64,000 nucleotides of DNA, from assembly GCA_012927585.1 (NCBI GenBank), contig JABBOY010000039.1, positions 34,529 through 98,528 of the forward strand. Reading direction: 5' to 3'. The notes under the pieces are model-generated. The model had not been told where the DNA came from, did not search any database, and saw only the letters and a program-made list of their open reading frames with translations. This document shows, piece by piece, positions 27,275-37,033 of the stretch (positions within the stretch are counted from its first letter, which is position 1; every line of letters begins with the position of its first letter). The position numbers and the translations under genes were made by a program. This stretch comes from Glaciimonas sp. GTDB lineage: Bacteria; Pseudomonadota; Gammaproteobacteria; Burkholderiales; Burkholderiaceae_D.

Positions 27275-27590
27275 TTCTTAGAGGCGAATGTTGTGTTGGA
27301 TGTGCAGCTGTCGCGCGCTTATCTGCCCGGCATGACGCAACGCCATTGAGGTCGCAGACTGTTTCTATTCTCAGAGTCGGCGCTGAACATTCCCGCCGGC
27401 ATGTTCCACGACAGCTTCAACAAGACAGCACTTCTTTCGATTTCACGCGGCCTGGCCAAACGCGTTGCGGGCACGGGCGTTACTGTCAACGCCATTTTGC
27501 CCAGCGCGCGGGGCGTGTAGAGGCAGTGGCGAATTTGGTCGTATACGTCGCTTCGCCGCAACCTTCGGCCACTATCGGACGGCGATACAG
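27275..27590 (+). pseudogene. Decayed short-chain dehydrogenase (SDR) fragment
   Basis: Reading from 27275 gives FLEANVV..LSRAYLPGM, then a TGA, then SESALNIPAGMF and TKT-like NKTALLSISRGLA, then GTGVTVNAILP and a TAG. After a frame change at about 27510 comes EAVANLVVYVASP. This is the C-terminal half of an SDR with one in-frame stop, a small deletion with frameshift, and the catalytic Tyr of YxxxK replaced by Asp (FHDSFNK). The N-terminal half is missing. Confidence 0.8.
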
Positions 27591-27764
27591 CAGCGCACTA
27601 CCTCTTGCTTGCGAGCCAAACTCGACATTCGCCAAGTCGTCTGTATTAGCAGAGTATTTTCAGTGGGCAATAACAGACTTTATGTTGAATCGGCAATATT
27701 CTGAACTTACTCGGTTACGCGTTCTCTGAAAGTTGTATAAGATTAATTCCCTTTAGGAGACCCA

Positions 27765-28292
27765 ATGCGCAAAATTTTTCTTTCTTTTGTTTTCGTATGT
27801 TCATTGCCGGTATTAACGGCGCACTCGGCAGAGAGCAACATGCGTCCCGGATTATGGGAAATGACAACGACGTCGGATATTTTAAAACTAGTGCCGCAGA
27901 TTCCGCCGGACCAAATGCAAAATTTGATGAACTTGGCTAAGCAGAACGGATTTGATATGCCCCAGATTCAGAACGGCGCGGCAACCTCCAAAGTTTGCAT
28001 TACCCAGCAAATGGCAGATCAAAAAATACCGCCTGATTTCTACCAAAATCAATCGGGATGTAGTGCAAAAAACGTAACCCACATCGGAAATAAATACAGA
28101 TTGGAATTTGTTTGCGAGAATGCCAACCTGAAGGGAAATGGAACAGCGGAAGGAGTTTTTACAAGCTCGGAGAGATTTTCAGGACGAACTGAATTCGATG
28201 GCGTTGCACAAGGAAATCCTATCCGTGAGCATGCTGATACCAGCGGTCGATGGGTTAGCGCAAATTGTAAAACAGTCAATTCAACGCAGTAA
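27765..28292 (+). CDS. DUF3617 exported protein
   Basis: 175 residues with a signal peptide (MRKIFLSFVFVCSLPVLTAHSAES) and the DUF3617 opening MRPGLWEMTT. Three cysteines (CIT, CSAKN, CEN) and a fourth near the end (NCKT) probably form disulfides. The family is periplasmic and of unknown function. GGAG lies before the ATG. Confidence 0.85.
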   Translation: MRKIFLSFVFVCSLPVLTAHSAESNMRPGLWEMTTTSDILKLVPQIPPDQMQNLMNLAKQNGFDMPQIQNGAATSKVCITQQMADQKIPPDFYQNQSGCSAKNVTHIGNKYRLEFVCENANLKGNGTAEGVFTSSERFSGRTEFDGVAQGNPIREHADTSGRWVSANCKTVNSTQ

Positions 28293-28482
28293 TCTCGCAC
28301 ATACGGCATTGAACTGGCGTCAAGCAGCTAGGGCGCGGTGCCCTTTGGGCATTGCCTGTAAATACTGGCGCGCGACAAGTTCCATAAATACATCTTAATA
28401 GCAAATCTGTTTGTTACAAGAATTCGTTAACATCGAGTTGTTAACTTTTTTATTGTCCAAAATAAAATTAAAGAGATCCAAT

Positions 28483-29676
28483 ATGCATGAACAGAGAGCG
28501 CGCCTCAAGGTACTCAGTGCCGGCATCTTCAGCCTGATCCTGGTGTTGGGCGTTGCCCGTTTTTCCTATACGCCCTTGCTGCCGCTGATGCAGCAGCAAG
28601 CGGGGCTTGGCGTTGCCGCAGCAGGCTGGCTAGCGGCCATCAACTACGCCGGCTACCTGAGCGGAGCAATCATCGCCTCCCTTATCAGCGACCTGGTGCT
28701 GAAGGATCGCCTCTATCGTATCGGCATGGTACTGGCCATTGCCAGCACCGCGGTCATGGGCCTGACCACGGATATCACCATCTGGGCACTGTCCCGCTAT
28801 ATCGCCGGCCTCAGCAGTGCTGCCGGAATGCTGCTCGGGACCGGCCTGATCTTGAACTGGTTGATCCGTCACAACCACCGGAGTGAACTAGGCATCCACT
28901 TTGCCGGCATTGGCCTGGGCATCGCTGGTTGCGCTGCTGCTGTGACTCTGTTCAGTCCGTGGCTGGACTGGCGCCAGCAGTGGTTTGCCTTCACCGCCCT
29001 GGGTTGCCTGCTCCTGGTGCCCGCGTTGCGTTGGTTGCCGGCGCCGGATCAAAGCGGCTTGACGAAGACCGGACAGAAGATGGAAGACAATCCGCCCAGC
29101 CCGCTCTATCTGCGCATCTTTATGGCCGCCTATTTCTGTGCCGGTATCGGCTACGTGGTGAGCGCGACCTTCATCGTGGCGATTGTGAACAAGTTGCCCG
29201 GGCTTGCCGGACAGGGCAACCTGGTGTTCCTGGCGATCGGGATTGGCGCCGCGCCGGCATGCATCAATTGGGACTTGATCGCCCGCCGCACGGGCGATCT
29301 TAACGCCCTCATATTGGCCTCGATACTGCAAATCATAGGCATCTTGTTGCCGGTTATGGTCGGTGGCCTGTTTGCCGCTCTTTTCGGGGCTTTGCTTTTT
29401 GGTGGGACGTTCATCGGCATGGTGAGTTTGGCTCTAACTATGGTAGGCCGCTATTACCCGACCCGTCCGGCCAAGATGATGGGCAAGATGACGCTTTCCT
29501 ACGGCGCTGCCCAGATCATCGGCCCTGCGATCACGGGCTCGCTGGCCGCTCACCTTGGCAGCTATAACGCCGGCCTGTACTTTGCGGCGGGGGCGATGGT
29601 CGTCGGCACCCTACTACTCTTGGCGCTCAAGGCGGTAGAGATACGCGATGCAGCTGGTGCCGCCCCGGCTTTTTAG
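28483..29676 (+). CDS. YbfB/YjiJ-family MFS transporter
   Basis: 397 residues with 12 predicted helices. The opening SAGIFSLILVLGVARFSYTPLLPLM and GWLAAINYAGYL are hallmarks of the YbfB/YjiJ branch, whose substrate is unknown. The start is ATG 28483 with GAGA upstream; a longer frame from 28411 has a non-membrane, AT-rich leader and no ribosome site. It is monocistronic. Confidence 0.88.
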   Translation: MHEQRARLKVLSAGIFSLILVLGVARFSYTPLLPLMQQQAGLGVAAAGWLAAINYAGYLSGAIIASLISDLVLKDRLYRIGMVLAIASTAVMGLTTDITIWALSRYIAGLSSAAGMLLGTGLILNWLIRHNHRSELGIHFAGIGLGIAGCAAAVTLFSPWLDWRQQWFAFTALGCLLLVPALRWLPAPDQSGLTKTGQKMEDNPPSPLYLRIFMAAYFCAGIGYVVSATFIVAIVNKLPGLAGQGNLVFLAIGIGAAPACINWDLIARRTGDLNALILASILQIIGILLPVMVGGLFAALFGALLFGGTFIGMVSLALTMVGRYYPTRPAKMMGKMTLSYGAAQIIGPAITGSLAAHLGSYNAGLYFAAGAMVVGTLLLLALKAVEIRDAAGAAPAF

Positions 29677-29778
29677 TCCTGTCGGTGAACTGGATCATGC
29701 TTATTTACCGAGCTGCAAGTATGTTGAAAATCTGTCTCATTTGTGAACGATTGACTGCTTAATGGTATTGATGCGGCA

Positions 29779-30540
29779 TTAATACTTGATTCGGTACCCA
29801 GTCTTGAATATCCACGCCACGATCGCCAGGAAGACGGCCAGAAACACCACGGTCATGGTAAGACTGACCGCAATACTCACATCAGCATTGCCATAGAAAC
29901 TCCAGCGGAATCCACTGATCAGGTAAACCACCGGGTTGAACAGGCTAATCGTGTGCCAGATCGGCGGCAGCATCTTGATGGAATAAAAACTACCGCCGAG
30001 GAAGGTCAGCGGCGTGATTATCAGCAGCGGCACAAGTTGAAGTTGTTCGAAATTGTCGGCCCAAATACCGATGATGAAACCGAACAGACTGAAGGTCACG
30101 GCCGTTAGTACGAGGAACAAAATCATCCAAATGGGATGCAGCACATGCAGCGGAACGAATAGACCTGAAGTCGCCAAAATGATCAGGCCGAGGAATATCG
30201 ATTTCGTCGCGGCGGCCCCGACATAGCTCACCACGATCTCCCGATAAGAAACCGGCGCAGACAGTAGCTCATAGATTGTCCCCGTGAATTTAGGGAAGTA
30301 GATTCCAAAAGAGGCACTGGAGACGCTTTGCGTGAGCAACGACAACATGACCAATCCGGGGACGATAAATGCACCATAGCTGATACCGTCGATCTCGGTG
30401 ATGCGCGAACCTAACGCAGCTCCGAAGACTACAAAATACAGTGACGTCGAGATCACAGGGGCGACGATACTCTGCACCACGGTACGCCAGGCGCGCGCCA
30501 TCTCGAACATATACATTGCACGGATTGCGTGGAAGTTCAT
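29779..30540 (-). CDS. ABC-2 type exporter permease (YadH-like)
   Basis: 253 residues with six hydrophobic segments. The [15 protein letters not shown] segment and the [23 protein letters not shown] block are typical of the YadH/NodJ type permease. It pairs with the ATPase gene that overlaps it by four bases (ATGA). The substrate is unknown. Confidence 0.88.
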   Translation of the reverse strand: MNFHAIRAMYMFEMARAWRTVVQSIVAPVISTSLYFVVFGAALGSRITEIDGISYGAFIVPGLVMLSLLTQSVSSASFGIYFPKFTGTIYELLSAPVSYREIVVSYVGAAATKSIFLGLIILATSGLFVPLHVLHPIWMILFLVLTAVTFSLFGFIIGIWADNFEQLQLVPLLIITPLTFLGGSFYSIKMLPPIWHTISLFNPVVYLISGFRWSFYGNADVSIAVSLTMTVVFLAVFLAIVAWIFKTGYRIKY

Positions 30541-31463
30541 TGTCCGTCCTTTATCAGATTGACGAAAATATTTTCAAGCGAGCTCTGTGTTGTTTGAATA
30601 TCCTTGAATCCGATACCTACTGCGCTCAAGGCGTTGAGCAGCGAAATAATGGTGACGCGTTCACCTTCAGTTTCGTAGGTATAGATCAACTGGCAGCCAT
30701 CGCTCGATAGATTCAGGCGGTAGGCGGCAAGTTCGGGCGGGATGCCCTCGAGCGGTTGCTCCAACTGCAGCGTCAGCAGTTTCTTGCCTAATTTTCGCAT
30801 GAGTTCTTTCTTGTCCTCAATCAGGATGATCTCACCCTTGTTGATCACTCCAATTCTGTCGGCCATATCTTCAGCCTCGTCAATGTAGTGGGTGGTCAGG
30901 ATGATGGTCACGCCGCTATCCCTCAGGGAGCGCACCAGTTGCCACATGTCGTGCCGCAAGTTGACATCCACGCCAGCGGTCGGCTCGTCGAGAAACAGTA
31001 TCTGCGGTTCATGCGACAAGGCTTTTGCAATCAGTAACCGCCGCTTCATGCCACCGGACAAGGCGATAATTTTATTGTCCTTCTTGTCCCATAGCGACAG
31101 ATCCTTGAGTACTTTCTGAATGTATTCGGGATTCGCCGGTTTGCCGAACAGTCCGCGGCTGAAGGATACCGTCGCCCATACCGTTTCGAATGCATCGGTG
31201 GTCAGTTCTTGCGGTACCAGACCTATCAAGGATCGAGTGGCACGAAATTCGGTGACAATGTCGTGCCCATCTACCCGGACTGTTCCCTCGGATATATTCA
31301 GGATTCCGCAGATACAGCTAATCAGCGTAGTTTTTCCGGCGCCATTTGGCCCGAGCAATGCCAGAATTTCTCCACGGCGAATCTCCAGATTGATGTTTTT
31401 GAGGGCTTGGTAGCCAGAGGCGTAGGTTTTGGAAAGATTTGCTATGGTTATGATATTTTGCAT
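30537..31463 (-). CDS. ABC exporter ATP-binding protein (YadG-like)
   Basis: 308 residues. Walker A is GPNGAGKTT, the signature LSGGMKRRL, Walker [13 protein letters not shown], and the H-loop TTHYIDEAE, so all nucleotide-binding motifs are intact. The extra C-terminal domain (about 220-308) is usual in YadG-type ATPases. It is first in a two-gene operon with its permease. Confidence 0.92.
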   Translation of the reverse strand: MQNIITIANLSKTYASGYQALKNINLEIRRGEILALLGPNGAGKTTLISCICGILNISEGTVRVDGHDIVTEFRATRSLIGLVPQELTTDAFETVWATVSFSRGLFGKPANPEYIQKVLKDLSLWDKKDNKIIALSGGMKRRLLIAKALSHEPQILFLDEPTAGVDVNLRHDMWQLVRSLRDSGVTIILTTHYIDEAEDMADRIGVINKGEIILIEDKKELMRKLGKKLLTLQLEQPLEGIPPELAAYRLNLSSDGCQLIYTYETEGERVTIISLLNALSAVGIGFKDIQTTQSSLENIFVNLIKDGQ

Positions 31464-31726
31464 GAATGACGTGTGATTGATGAGGTCGCTAAAAGTGCTG
31501 TCGGATTTTGGCAGGAGTGCTGTGGTGCGGTCTTTGTAGTCATTGGTTCATTGATTTTTCCAAGCTTACCATTTGCCGTTAAATCGGCGACAGTGCGATG
31601 CGGCACCAAGACGCGGGTGCGTTGTGCGCCCGGCCTGGGTTCGATCCGGTATTCCTTGATCCAGATGATGTCTGTGCCTGGTCATTGATGGTACAACCTC
31701 GAACTCATTTCTCCACTTTGCGCGCC

Positions 31727-32872
31727 ATGTTAAAACTTCATCTAGCTGATTTTTCCATCGAACACTTTCTTGAGCATTACTGGCAACAAAAGCCGGTAGT
31801 GATCCGCCAGGGATTTCAACACTTCTCCGATCTGATCAGCCCGGACCAACTGGCCGGCCTGGCGTGTGAAGAGCAGGTCGAATCGCGACTTGTGTACAAA
31901 ACCGATGGGCAATGGCAAGCCGAAGTCGGCCCGTTCGAGTCGTATGAGCGTTTGGGCGAGTGCGACTGGTCCCTGATTGTGCAGGCGGTCAATCACTGGT
32001 CGCCGGCAGTGGCCGCGCTGGTCGAACCGTTTTCTTTTCTCCCGAAATGGCGTCTGGACGACGTAATGATCAGCTATGCAACTCCGGGCGGCGGGGTCGG
32101 GCCGCATATTGATCTCTACGATGTCTTCATCTGCCAGGGTTCGGGACGGCGTCGCTGGCGTGTCGGCGATCGAGGCAATCACCGGCAGTTCGCGGCCCAT
32201 ACGGCCCTGCTCCATACCGATCCGTTCGAGGCGATCATTGATGTCGAACTGCTGCCCGGCGATATTTTGTACATCCCGCCCGGTTTTCCGCATGACGGCG
32301 TCACACTCGAGCATTCGATGAGCTTCTCAGTAGGTTTCAGGGCTAAATCGGCCAGGGACATGTTCAGCGGCCTGGCCGACCACTTGATCGACAAGGAGCT
32401 TGGCAGCGCGCTTATGGGCGACCCGAAACGCCCGATACACCGGAACCAGGGCCGCATTGACGCCAGCGATTTTGCACGGATCAAGGCGCACCTTCAGTCT
32501 GTTCTTGATGACGATACCTTGATCGCCGATTTTGCCGGCAGCTACTTTTCCAAGACCAAGTGCCAACTCGATTTGCAAGAGTTGGAAGAACCTTTCAGCC
32601 AGGCAGAGTTGGTCGATGCATTGGCACAGCAAAGCCTGATTCGGATCGGCGGCTTGCGCTGCTTCTATGTCGACGCAACCGTGGCCCAGGGTGTTTGTTA
32701 CATCGAAGGCGAGCGTTTTGAATTCGGCGCCGCCTGCCACGGCGCGGTGCTTGCGCTGTGCGACAACGAGTGCCTGAGCCATACCTTGCTAAAGACATGG
32801 CTGCAACAGCCTGCGTTCGTGAGTGCGTTGACGCAGTGGCTCAACTGCGGTTACTGGTATTTTCAGGACTGA
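31727..32872 (+). CDS. roxA: 50S ribosomal protein L16 arginine hydroxylase (JmjC oxygenase)
   Basis: 381 residues, matching E. coli RoxA/YcfD in length and order. The Fe(II) ligands are the HxD of GPHIDLYD and the His of PGFPHDG. The LLPGDILYIPPGFPHDG and SFSVGFRA blocks are characteristic. It hydroxylates an arginine of ribosomal protein L16 using 2-oxoglutarate. I chose ATG 31727 (MLKLHLADFS); earlier ATGs at 31688 and 31598 add non-conserved residues. Confidence 0.92.
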   Translation: MLKLHLADFSIEHFLEHYWQQKPVVIRQGFQHFSDLISPDQLAGLACEEQVESRLVYKTDGQWQAEVGPFESYERLGECDWSLIVQAVNHWSPAVAALVEPFSFLPKWRLDDVMISYATPGGGVGPHIDLYDVFICQGSGRRRWRVGDRGNHRQFAAHTALLHTDPFEAIIDVELLPGDILYIPPGFPHDGVTLEHSMSFSVGFRAKSARDMFSGLADHLIDKELGSALMGDPKRPIHRNQGRIDASDFARIKAHLQSVLDDDTLIADFAGSYFSKTKCQLDLQELEEPFSQAELVDALAQQSLIRIGGLRCFYVDATVAQGVCYIEGERFEFGAACHGAVLALCDNECLSHTLLKTWLQQPAFVSALTQWLNCGYWYFQD

Positions 32873-32965
32873 CAAGCCCATCGTGGTTAATTCAATCAAT
32901 GGCCTGAGGTTCACCCTCAGTCACATGATAATGAAGGGCTTTGCAGTTTCGCTGCTAACCTAAAG

Positions 32966-33026
32966 AGTATTTTTAATGTGTTCATAAAATATATGCGGAA
33001 AGTGGCATGTTTTTTGTCATACTCCT
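32966..33026 (+). repeat. Dispersed intergenic element, copy C (shorter)
   Basis: Contains GAGTATTTTTAATGTG, then ATGCGGAAAGT, then a 12-base spacer and GTCATACTCC, in the same order and spacing as copy B. The 5' GCATACTG part is missing. Confidence 0.6.
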
Positions 33027-33135
33027 ACCTATATATGAAATTGAATCATGAATGTCCGGCTGGCCGCGGCTGGGTTTACCGGGCTTGTGGCCGCAACAGC
33101 GCTGCAACGAGACGCGACCGCGCAACACTGCGTTT

Positions 33136-33807
33136 TTACAGTGTGGCAGTCGCCAGCTTCGCGCCAAAGCCGATGAACACCGCGCCGACGCCGCCCGACA
33201 GGCCGGCTGCCAAACGTCGGCGGCGCCGGAACGCTTCTGCCAGCCGCGCGCCGACTAAGATGATGGCGGTCAGATAGATGAAGCTGGTCAGTTCGCACAC
33301 CAATCCCAGCAGCGCGAACGATAGCAGCGGCGAGCCGAACAGTGGGTCGACGAACTGGATGAAGAACGAGATAAAGAACAGAATCGCTTTCGGATTCATC
33401 AGGCTGATGAGCAGCGCCTTGCTGAACGGCTTGCTCCCACGCAACTGCGTCGCCGCGCCCGCCGTGCATGCTGCAGCTGTACCGGCGCGCAACCTGCGCC
33501 AGCAACTCAACAGCATTTGCAGGCCGATCCAGCCCAGATAGGCGGCCCCGATATATTTCACGCCATAAAACAGCGAGGGGCTGGCTTTCAGCAGTGACGC
33601 CACGCCGCCGGCCGATAACATCATCAGGATCAGGTCGCCCAGAAATACCCCGCATGCGCCGCGATATCCTTCGCGAATCCCGCGTTGTGCCGCCACGCTC
33701 AACACATACAGCGAATTCGGTCCCGGCAGCAGCACGATAAAGATCGTGCCGAGTAGATAGGTCCAAAAATCGGTAATGCCAAAATTGGCGTGCATCAGCG
33801 CATTCAT
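33136..33807 (-). CDS. leuE: Leucine efflux protein, LysE family
   Basis: 223 residues, six hydrophobic segments. The opening NFGITDFWTYLLGTIFIVLLPGPNSLYVL has the LysE-family PGPN motif and the FWTYL lead-in typical of LeuE, and NPKAILFFISFFIQFVDP matches as well. It exports leucine and related amino acids. GGAG lies 6 bases before the ATG. It is transcribed alone. Confidence 0.87.
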   Translation of the reverse strand: MNALMHANFGITDFWTYLLGTIFIVLLPGPNSLYVLSVAAQRGIREGYRGACGVFLGDLILMMLSAGGVASLLKASPSLFYGVKYIGAAYLGWIGLQMLLSCWRRLRAGTAAACTAGAATQLRGSKPFSKALLISLMNPKAILFFISFFIQFVDPLFGSPLLSFALLGLVCELTSFIYLTAIILVGARLAEAFRRRRRLAAGLSGGVGAVFIGFGAKLATATL

Positions 33808-34377
33808 GTGCGGCTCCGGGGGGATGGTTGTTGCGTTTGCAAATGATAGCAGTCAGACGTTCAAGTTGTGCGCGACAGCCATCGGCGCACAGCCGGCACA
33901 AATAGTTTTGCAAGCTTTGTGCGAGCGGCAGCTTCACTGTTTGTCCAGTGAACGCGCTATAAAAAAATATTCTAGCGGCAATGCCTTCCCGTGGTTTTAT
34001 AGCAATCGCCAGAGTGTAATAGTTTTCGGACAAAAGCCGGCAGCGCCAGCCGATGTAGGAACGATACCCGTTAATCTCGCCAATATGTCCGAGTTTCCCT
34101 GAATAAATCCACCTTGAGGCCGCGTTTTTTGTTATTGATGAAATTTCTTGAAACGGCAGAGTTTTTATAATGCATTGCGATGAATTCTTCTCCTTTTTGG
34201 AGGGGAATTTCCCCTATGCGCTGATGTGTGCGCACTTGCTTCATCAACAGGGTTAAGCGCCCAAAAGCAACCAATTGCATATCACGCTTGGCGAGTTGCT
34301 CTAAACGTCGGGTTTTGGCGCACGATAATCACTGAGCCAAAACCCCTGCCTGTGCCTGTTTGGCCCAAGCTTGATGC
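33808..34377. other. Intergenic region, 570 bp
   Basis: It contains the leuE 5' region, a hairpin AATTC-TT-CTCC / GGAG-GG-GAATT at 34183-34209, and a 10-bp inverted repeat GGGTTTTGGC/GCCAAAACCC at 34310-34345. The second lies just beyond the stop of the 34378 gene and could be its terminator. A 69-codon minus-strand frame at 34071-34280 shows no family signal. Confidence 0.5.
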
Positions 34378-34860
34378 TTAATCCGGCAGCTTGATTGCTT
34401 GCCATGCTGCGTGATCAAAATAGTCGCCATAACTATTCAGGGATTGCGCAACCTTGACTACACCCAGTGCTCTTTTCTGATCGGGCTGCTTGCCGGCTGC
34501 GGTATCAATGCCGTTCATAATGTCGCCCACGATGATGTGGAGTTGTGCGTCCGCCTCGGGGGCGAGCTTGCAATTCTGCACGATGTAGGTGATCTGCGCG
34601 GTGATGTCGTTGCCGAACGCGTCGTACTGCTTTGGTGTGAGCTTGCCGGCGTGGGCAGCCGGCAATGTCGTTGCAACGGTAGTGCGGATACTGTTCATGG
34701 CCTGGCGCAGCGGTATATCGGTGGCCCATTTTTTGCCGGCATTGAGTTCAAGCTGAGTATGCACCGCAGCGTCGTGCTCGTGTTTGAGTGCCTCGCTAGC
34801 CAAGGTGGTTAAAGGTAACGCCAGGGCGATTGCCAGCAACAAAAATTGAGGTGATTTCAT
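34378..34860 (-). CDS. Exported hypothetical protein in the ECF sigma cluster
   Basis: 160 residues with a signal peptide (PQFLLLAIALALPLTTLASEA). The mature part is helical with several His (KHEHDAAVH) and one Cys (VQNCKL), which could bind metal, but I recognise no named family. The start is ATG 34860 rather than the 34941 frame. It lies 122 bases after a CnrX-like sensor on the same strand, so it may be a regulon member. Confidence 0.7.
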   Translation of the reverse strand: MKSPQFLLLAIALALPLTTLASEALKHEHDAAVHTQLELNAGKKWATDIPLRQAMNSIRTTVATTLPAAHAGKLTPKQYDAFGNDITAQITYIVQNCKLAPEADAQLHIIVGDIMNGIDTAAGKQPDQKRALGVVKVAQSLNSYGDYFDHAAWQAIKLPD

Positions 34861-34982
34861 AATGCATTCCGTATCAGGTTGAAACAGGTTGTGTCGAGCA
34901 AAACGTCCGACTGCCTGTTTAAACGAACGGCAACTGCGCATGTTCCATTTTTTTGCAAATTGATGCCGAAAAATATGAATTT

Positions 34983-35456
34983 TTATTGCTCGCGGTGCAG
35001 CAATTCTTCTTCCGTCGCTGCATTCGTGTACCGATTAAGCAGTAGCGCCATCAATGCAGCGCGCTGCCGCTGATCCAGCAAATCGCGTTCAGCCAGTAGC
35101 TGCGTAATCACGCGGCGCTGCTGCGCGTCTTGCAGCGCCGCGATCCGGGTTTGCTCGGCATCGATTTTTATCCGCTCGGGCTGAGCCGAGAAAATATGCT
35201 TTATCAGCGCTTCGCGGTGCTGCCCGATTTCGCGCCAGTTGGCTGCTAGATCGGTAATGAAACCTTGCTCAATCCGGTGCCAGCGAATCCGTTGCTCGGC
35301 AGTCAATTGCAGTTGATCGGTCAGGTTGGCCGGCGCGCTCTGTGCGCTGCGGGATGCCGGTGTTGCCTGCAGTCGGTGGTAGGCGACTGTTGCAGTGAAG
35401 CCGATATTGAGCGAAAGTGAAGCTGCTAACACCCATTTCCATGTATTGCGATGCAT
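34983..35456 (-). CDS. Periplasmic metal sensor-like protein (CnrX/CpxP-type)
   Basis: 157 residues. There is one N-terminal membrane anchor (WKWVLAASLSLNIGFTATVAY), then a helical periplasmic domain with QLTAEQRIRWHRIEQGF, the pattern of the CnrX/NccX and Spy/CpxP fold. In CnrX the domain senses Co/Ni and signals to the anti-sigma CnrY. The start codon overlaps the stop of the anti-sigma gene (TAATG). The metal-binding His/Met set of CnrX is only partly recognisable. Confidence 0.7.
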   Translation of the reverse strand: MHRNTWKWVLAASLSLNIGFTATVAYHRLQATPASRSAQSAPANLTDQLQLTAEQRIRWHRIEQGFITDLAANWREIGQHREALIKHIFSAQPERIKIDAEQTRIAALQDAQQRRVITQLLAERDLLDQRQRAALMALLLNRYTNAATEEELLHREQ

Positions 35457-35893
35457 TACATTCCCCTTGACAGGCGACAGAGTTCAGGGGCCGCGCATAA
35501 CCCGCCCGGTGGCACCGGGTCGAATACGCGCACCATTGCGGCCGGTGGTGCGCTGGCGACTGTGCCGCCAGTCAGCAGGGCGCCAAGCCAGACGCCGCAG
35601 GTCAGCGCGGCAGCCGCCGCCAATCCGGTCGGCCCCCAGGCGAACCAAAAAGGTCGAGTCGGCTGGCGCTGCACGGTTCTGCTGCGGAGGCTGTCTTGCA
35701 TTCTGGCTGCCAGATCGAATCCCAAAACCGGCGAAGGCAAGTCGCGCAGATTTTGTTGCAGGGCGGCCAGCGTGGCCAACTGGAATTGGCAGAGTGGACA
35801 ACTTTGCAAATGGATTGTGAACGGAGCATGCTCCTGGGGCACCATAGCGTGGTCCAGATAGGTCGATAGTTTGTTGTGTTGCGGGCAGTGCAT
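35456..35893 (-). CDS. Anti-sigma factor with zinc-finger motif
   Basis: 145 residues from ATG 35893 (GGGAG upstream). The N-terminal cytoplasmic part has the zf-HC2 layout (CPQHNKLSTYLDHAM, then HLQSCPLCQ, i.e. H-x3-C-x2-C), then one membrane helix (GLAAAAALTCGVWLGALLTGG, about 90-112) and a short periplasmic tail. It lies immediately downstream of the ECF sigma gene, which it presumably binds at the membrane. Confidence 0.8.
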   Translation of the reverse strand: MHCPQHNKLSTYLDHAMVPQEHAPFTIHLQSCPLCQFQLATLAALQQNLRDLPSPVLGFDLAARMQDSLRSRTVQRQPTRPFWFAWGPTGLAAAAALTCGVWLGALLTGGTVASAPPAAMVRVFDPVPPGGLCAAPELCRLSRGM

Positions 35894-35906
35894 GACAAGT
35901 CTCCCA

Positions 35907-36455
35907 TCAAAGTTCAATGTGGGCCAGTAACGCGGTGCGCGCCCGGGCGATACGCGATTTGACCGTGCCGAGGTTCAAGTCCAGAACCAGCGCAATTTCA
36001 TCGTAAGTCATTTCTTCGATTTCACGCAGCAACAAAATTTCGCGCTGTTCCACCGGCAGCTTTGCCAGGGCGGCTTCCAGTTGACGATAGCGTTGCACCG
36101 TCTCCAGCCGTGTATCCGGCCCCGCAGCTGGATCTTGCAGCGCAAAATCCTCTTCCAGTTCAACGAAGACCACCCGTTTTTCACGCCGCAAGCGGTCGAA
36201 TGCAATATTGCGCGCGATCTGGAACAGCCAGGTCTTGAACAGCGCCTCGGGTCGCCAGCGTGCCAGATTTTGAAAAGCCCGCAAAAAAGTATCCTGTGTC
36301 AAATCCAACGCGGCATCCGGCGAACACGTCAGGCGCACTAGAAAGCGATAAATACGATCCTGATAACGGGCAACAAGTTCTGAAAACGCTTTGCCATCCC
36401 CATTTTGGGCCAGCGTCACGCATTGATGATCGTTGAGGTCGGAAAAGATTCGCAT
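35907..36455 (-). CDS. ECF-type RNA polymerase sigma factor
   Basis: 182 residues. Region 2 (DRIYRFLVRLTCSPDAALDLTQDTFLRAF, FKTWLFQIARNIAFDRLRREKR) and region 4 (LPVEQREILLLREIEEMTYDEIALVLDLNLGTVKSRIARAR) are complete. It is the first gene of a sigma / anti-sigma / sensor set on the minus strand, in the order seen in cnr- and rpoE-like systems. The stimulus is not evident; metal or envelope stress is inferred from the CnrX-like neighbour. Confidence 0.93.
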   Translation of the reverse strand: MRIFSDLNDHQCVTLAQNGDGKAFSELVARYQDRIYRFLVRLTCSPDAALDLTQDTFLRAFQNLARWRPEALFKTWLFQIARNIAFDRLRREKRVVFVELEEDFALQDPAAGPDTRLETVQRYRQLEAALAKLPVEQREILLLREIEEMTYDEIALVLDLNLGTVKSRIARARTALLAHIEL

Positions 36456-36630
36456 TGCACAGTTTAACGAATGGGCGCTGAAAAAGTTCCAATCGCCGTG
36501 CTAGGCAGTTCAATATCTGCAGGCCGGGAGCATGGTCTGCATCTTATTGTTTTGCATCGTGGGAAATTCGGGCAGTCCTTCTTTTGTCATCGGCTCTTGA
36601 AACCAGTCAGCGAGATGCCAGCTACTGCGC

Positions 36631-36636
36631 TACAAT
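36631..36636 (+). promoter_or_regulatory. -10 box candidate for ssrA
   Basis: TACAAT located 15-20 bases before the mature 5' end of tmRNA. No good -35 hexamer is visible at the right distance. Confidence 0.4.
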
Positions 36637-36650
36637 GCAAGTTCTGTATT

Positions 36651-37012
36651 GGGGGCGACCTGGTTTCGACAGGGGTTGCAAAGCAGAGCAGGGCATACCG
36701 AGGACTGGTTACCTCGTAAATACATCCAGAAAAAACACAACTGCAAACGATAACTCGTACGCACTAGCCGCTTAATAACCGGTTAGCTCTACACCATCTC
36801 TTCCTTGGGGTGGGCTGGCAACAGCAGTAGAGTCATTCACAAGGAATCGCAATCGGCCGGGTCGCTTGGCCAGTTGTTAAATAATAGGCGACTCGTCTTT
36901 ACGCAGCGTGTGCGTCCGCGTCGTACGGATTAAATCAAATGGCAGCACTAAGTATGTAGAACTGTCTGTAGAGTACTTCTGGACGCGGGTTCGATTCCCG
37001 CCGCCTCCACCA
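36651..37012 (+). ncRNA. ssrA: Transfer-messenger RNA (tmRNA)
   Basis: One-piece tmRNA of 362 nt that rescues stalled ribosomes and tags their products. The acceptor stem GGGGGCG/CGCCTCC (one G-U pair), T-arm GCGGG-TTCGATT-CCCGC and an encoded CCA at 37010-37012 are present. The tag frame starts at GCA 36743 and encodes ANDNSYALAA followed by two stop codons (TAATAA). The 3' end is the attachment site of the element that follows. Confidence 0.97.
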
Positions 37013-37033
37013 TTAATACCCCCAGTAAGACTC

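Noticed and set aside
33048..33176. 42-codon plus-strand frame with a signal-peptide-like start, just after element copy C
   Set aside because: Overlaps the end of leuE on the other strand and has no good ribosome site.
34071..34280. 69-codon minus-strand frame between leuE and the ECF cluster
   Set aside because: No family signal; the frame crosses a strong inverted repeat.
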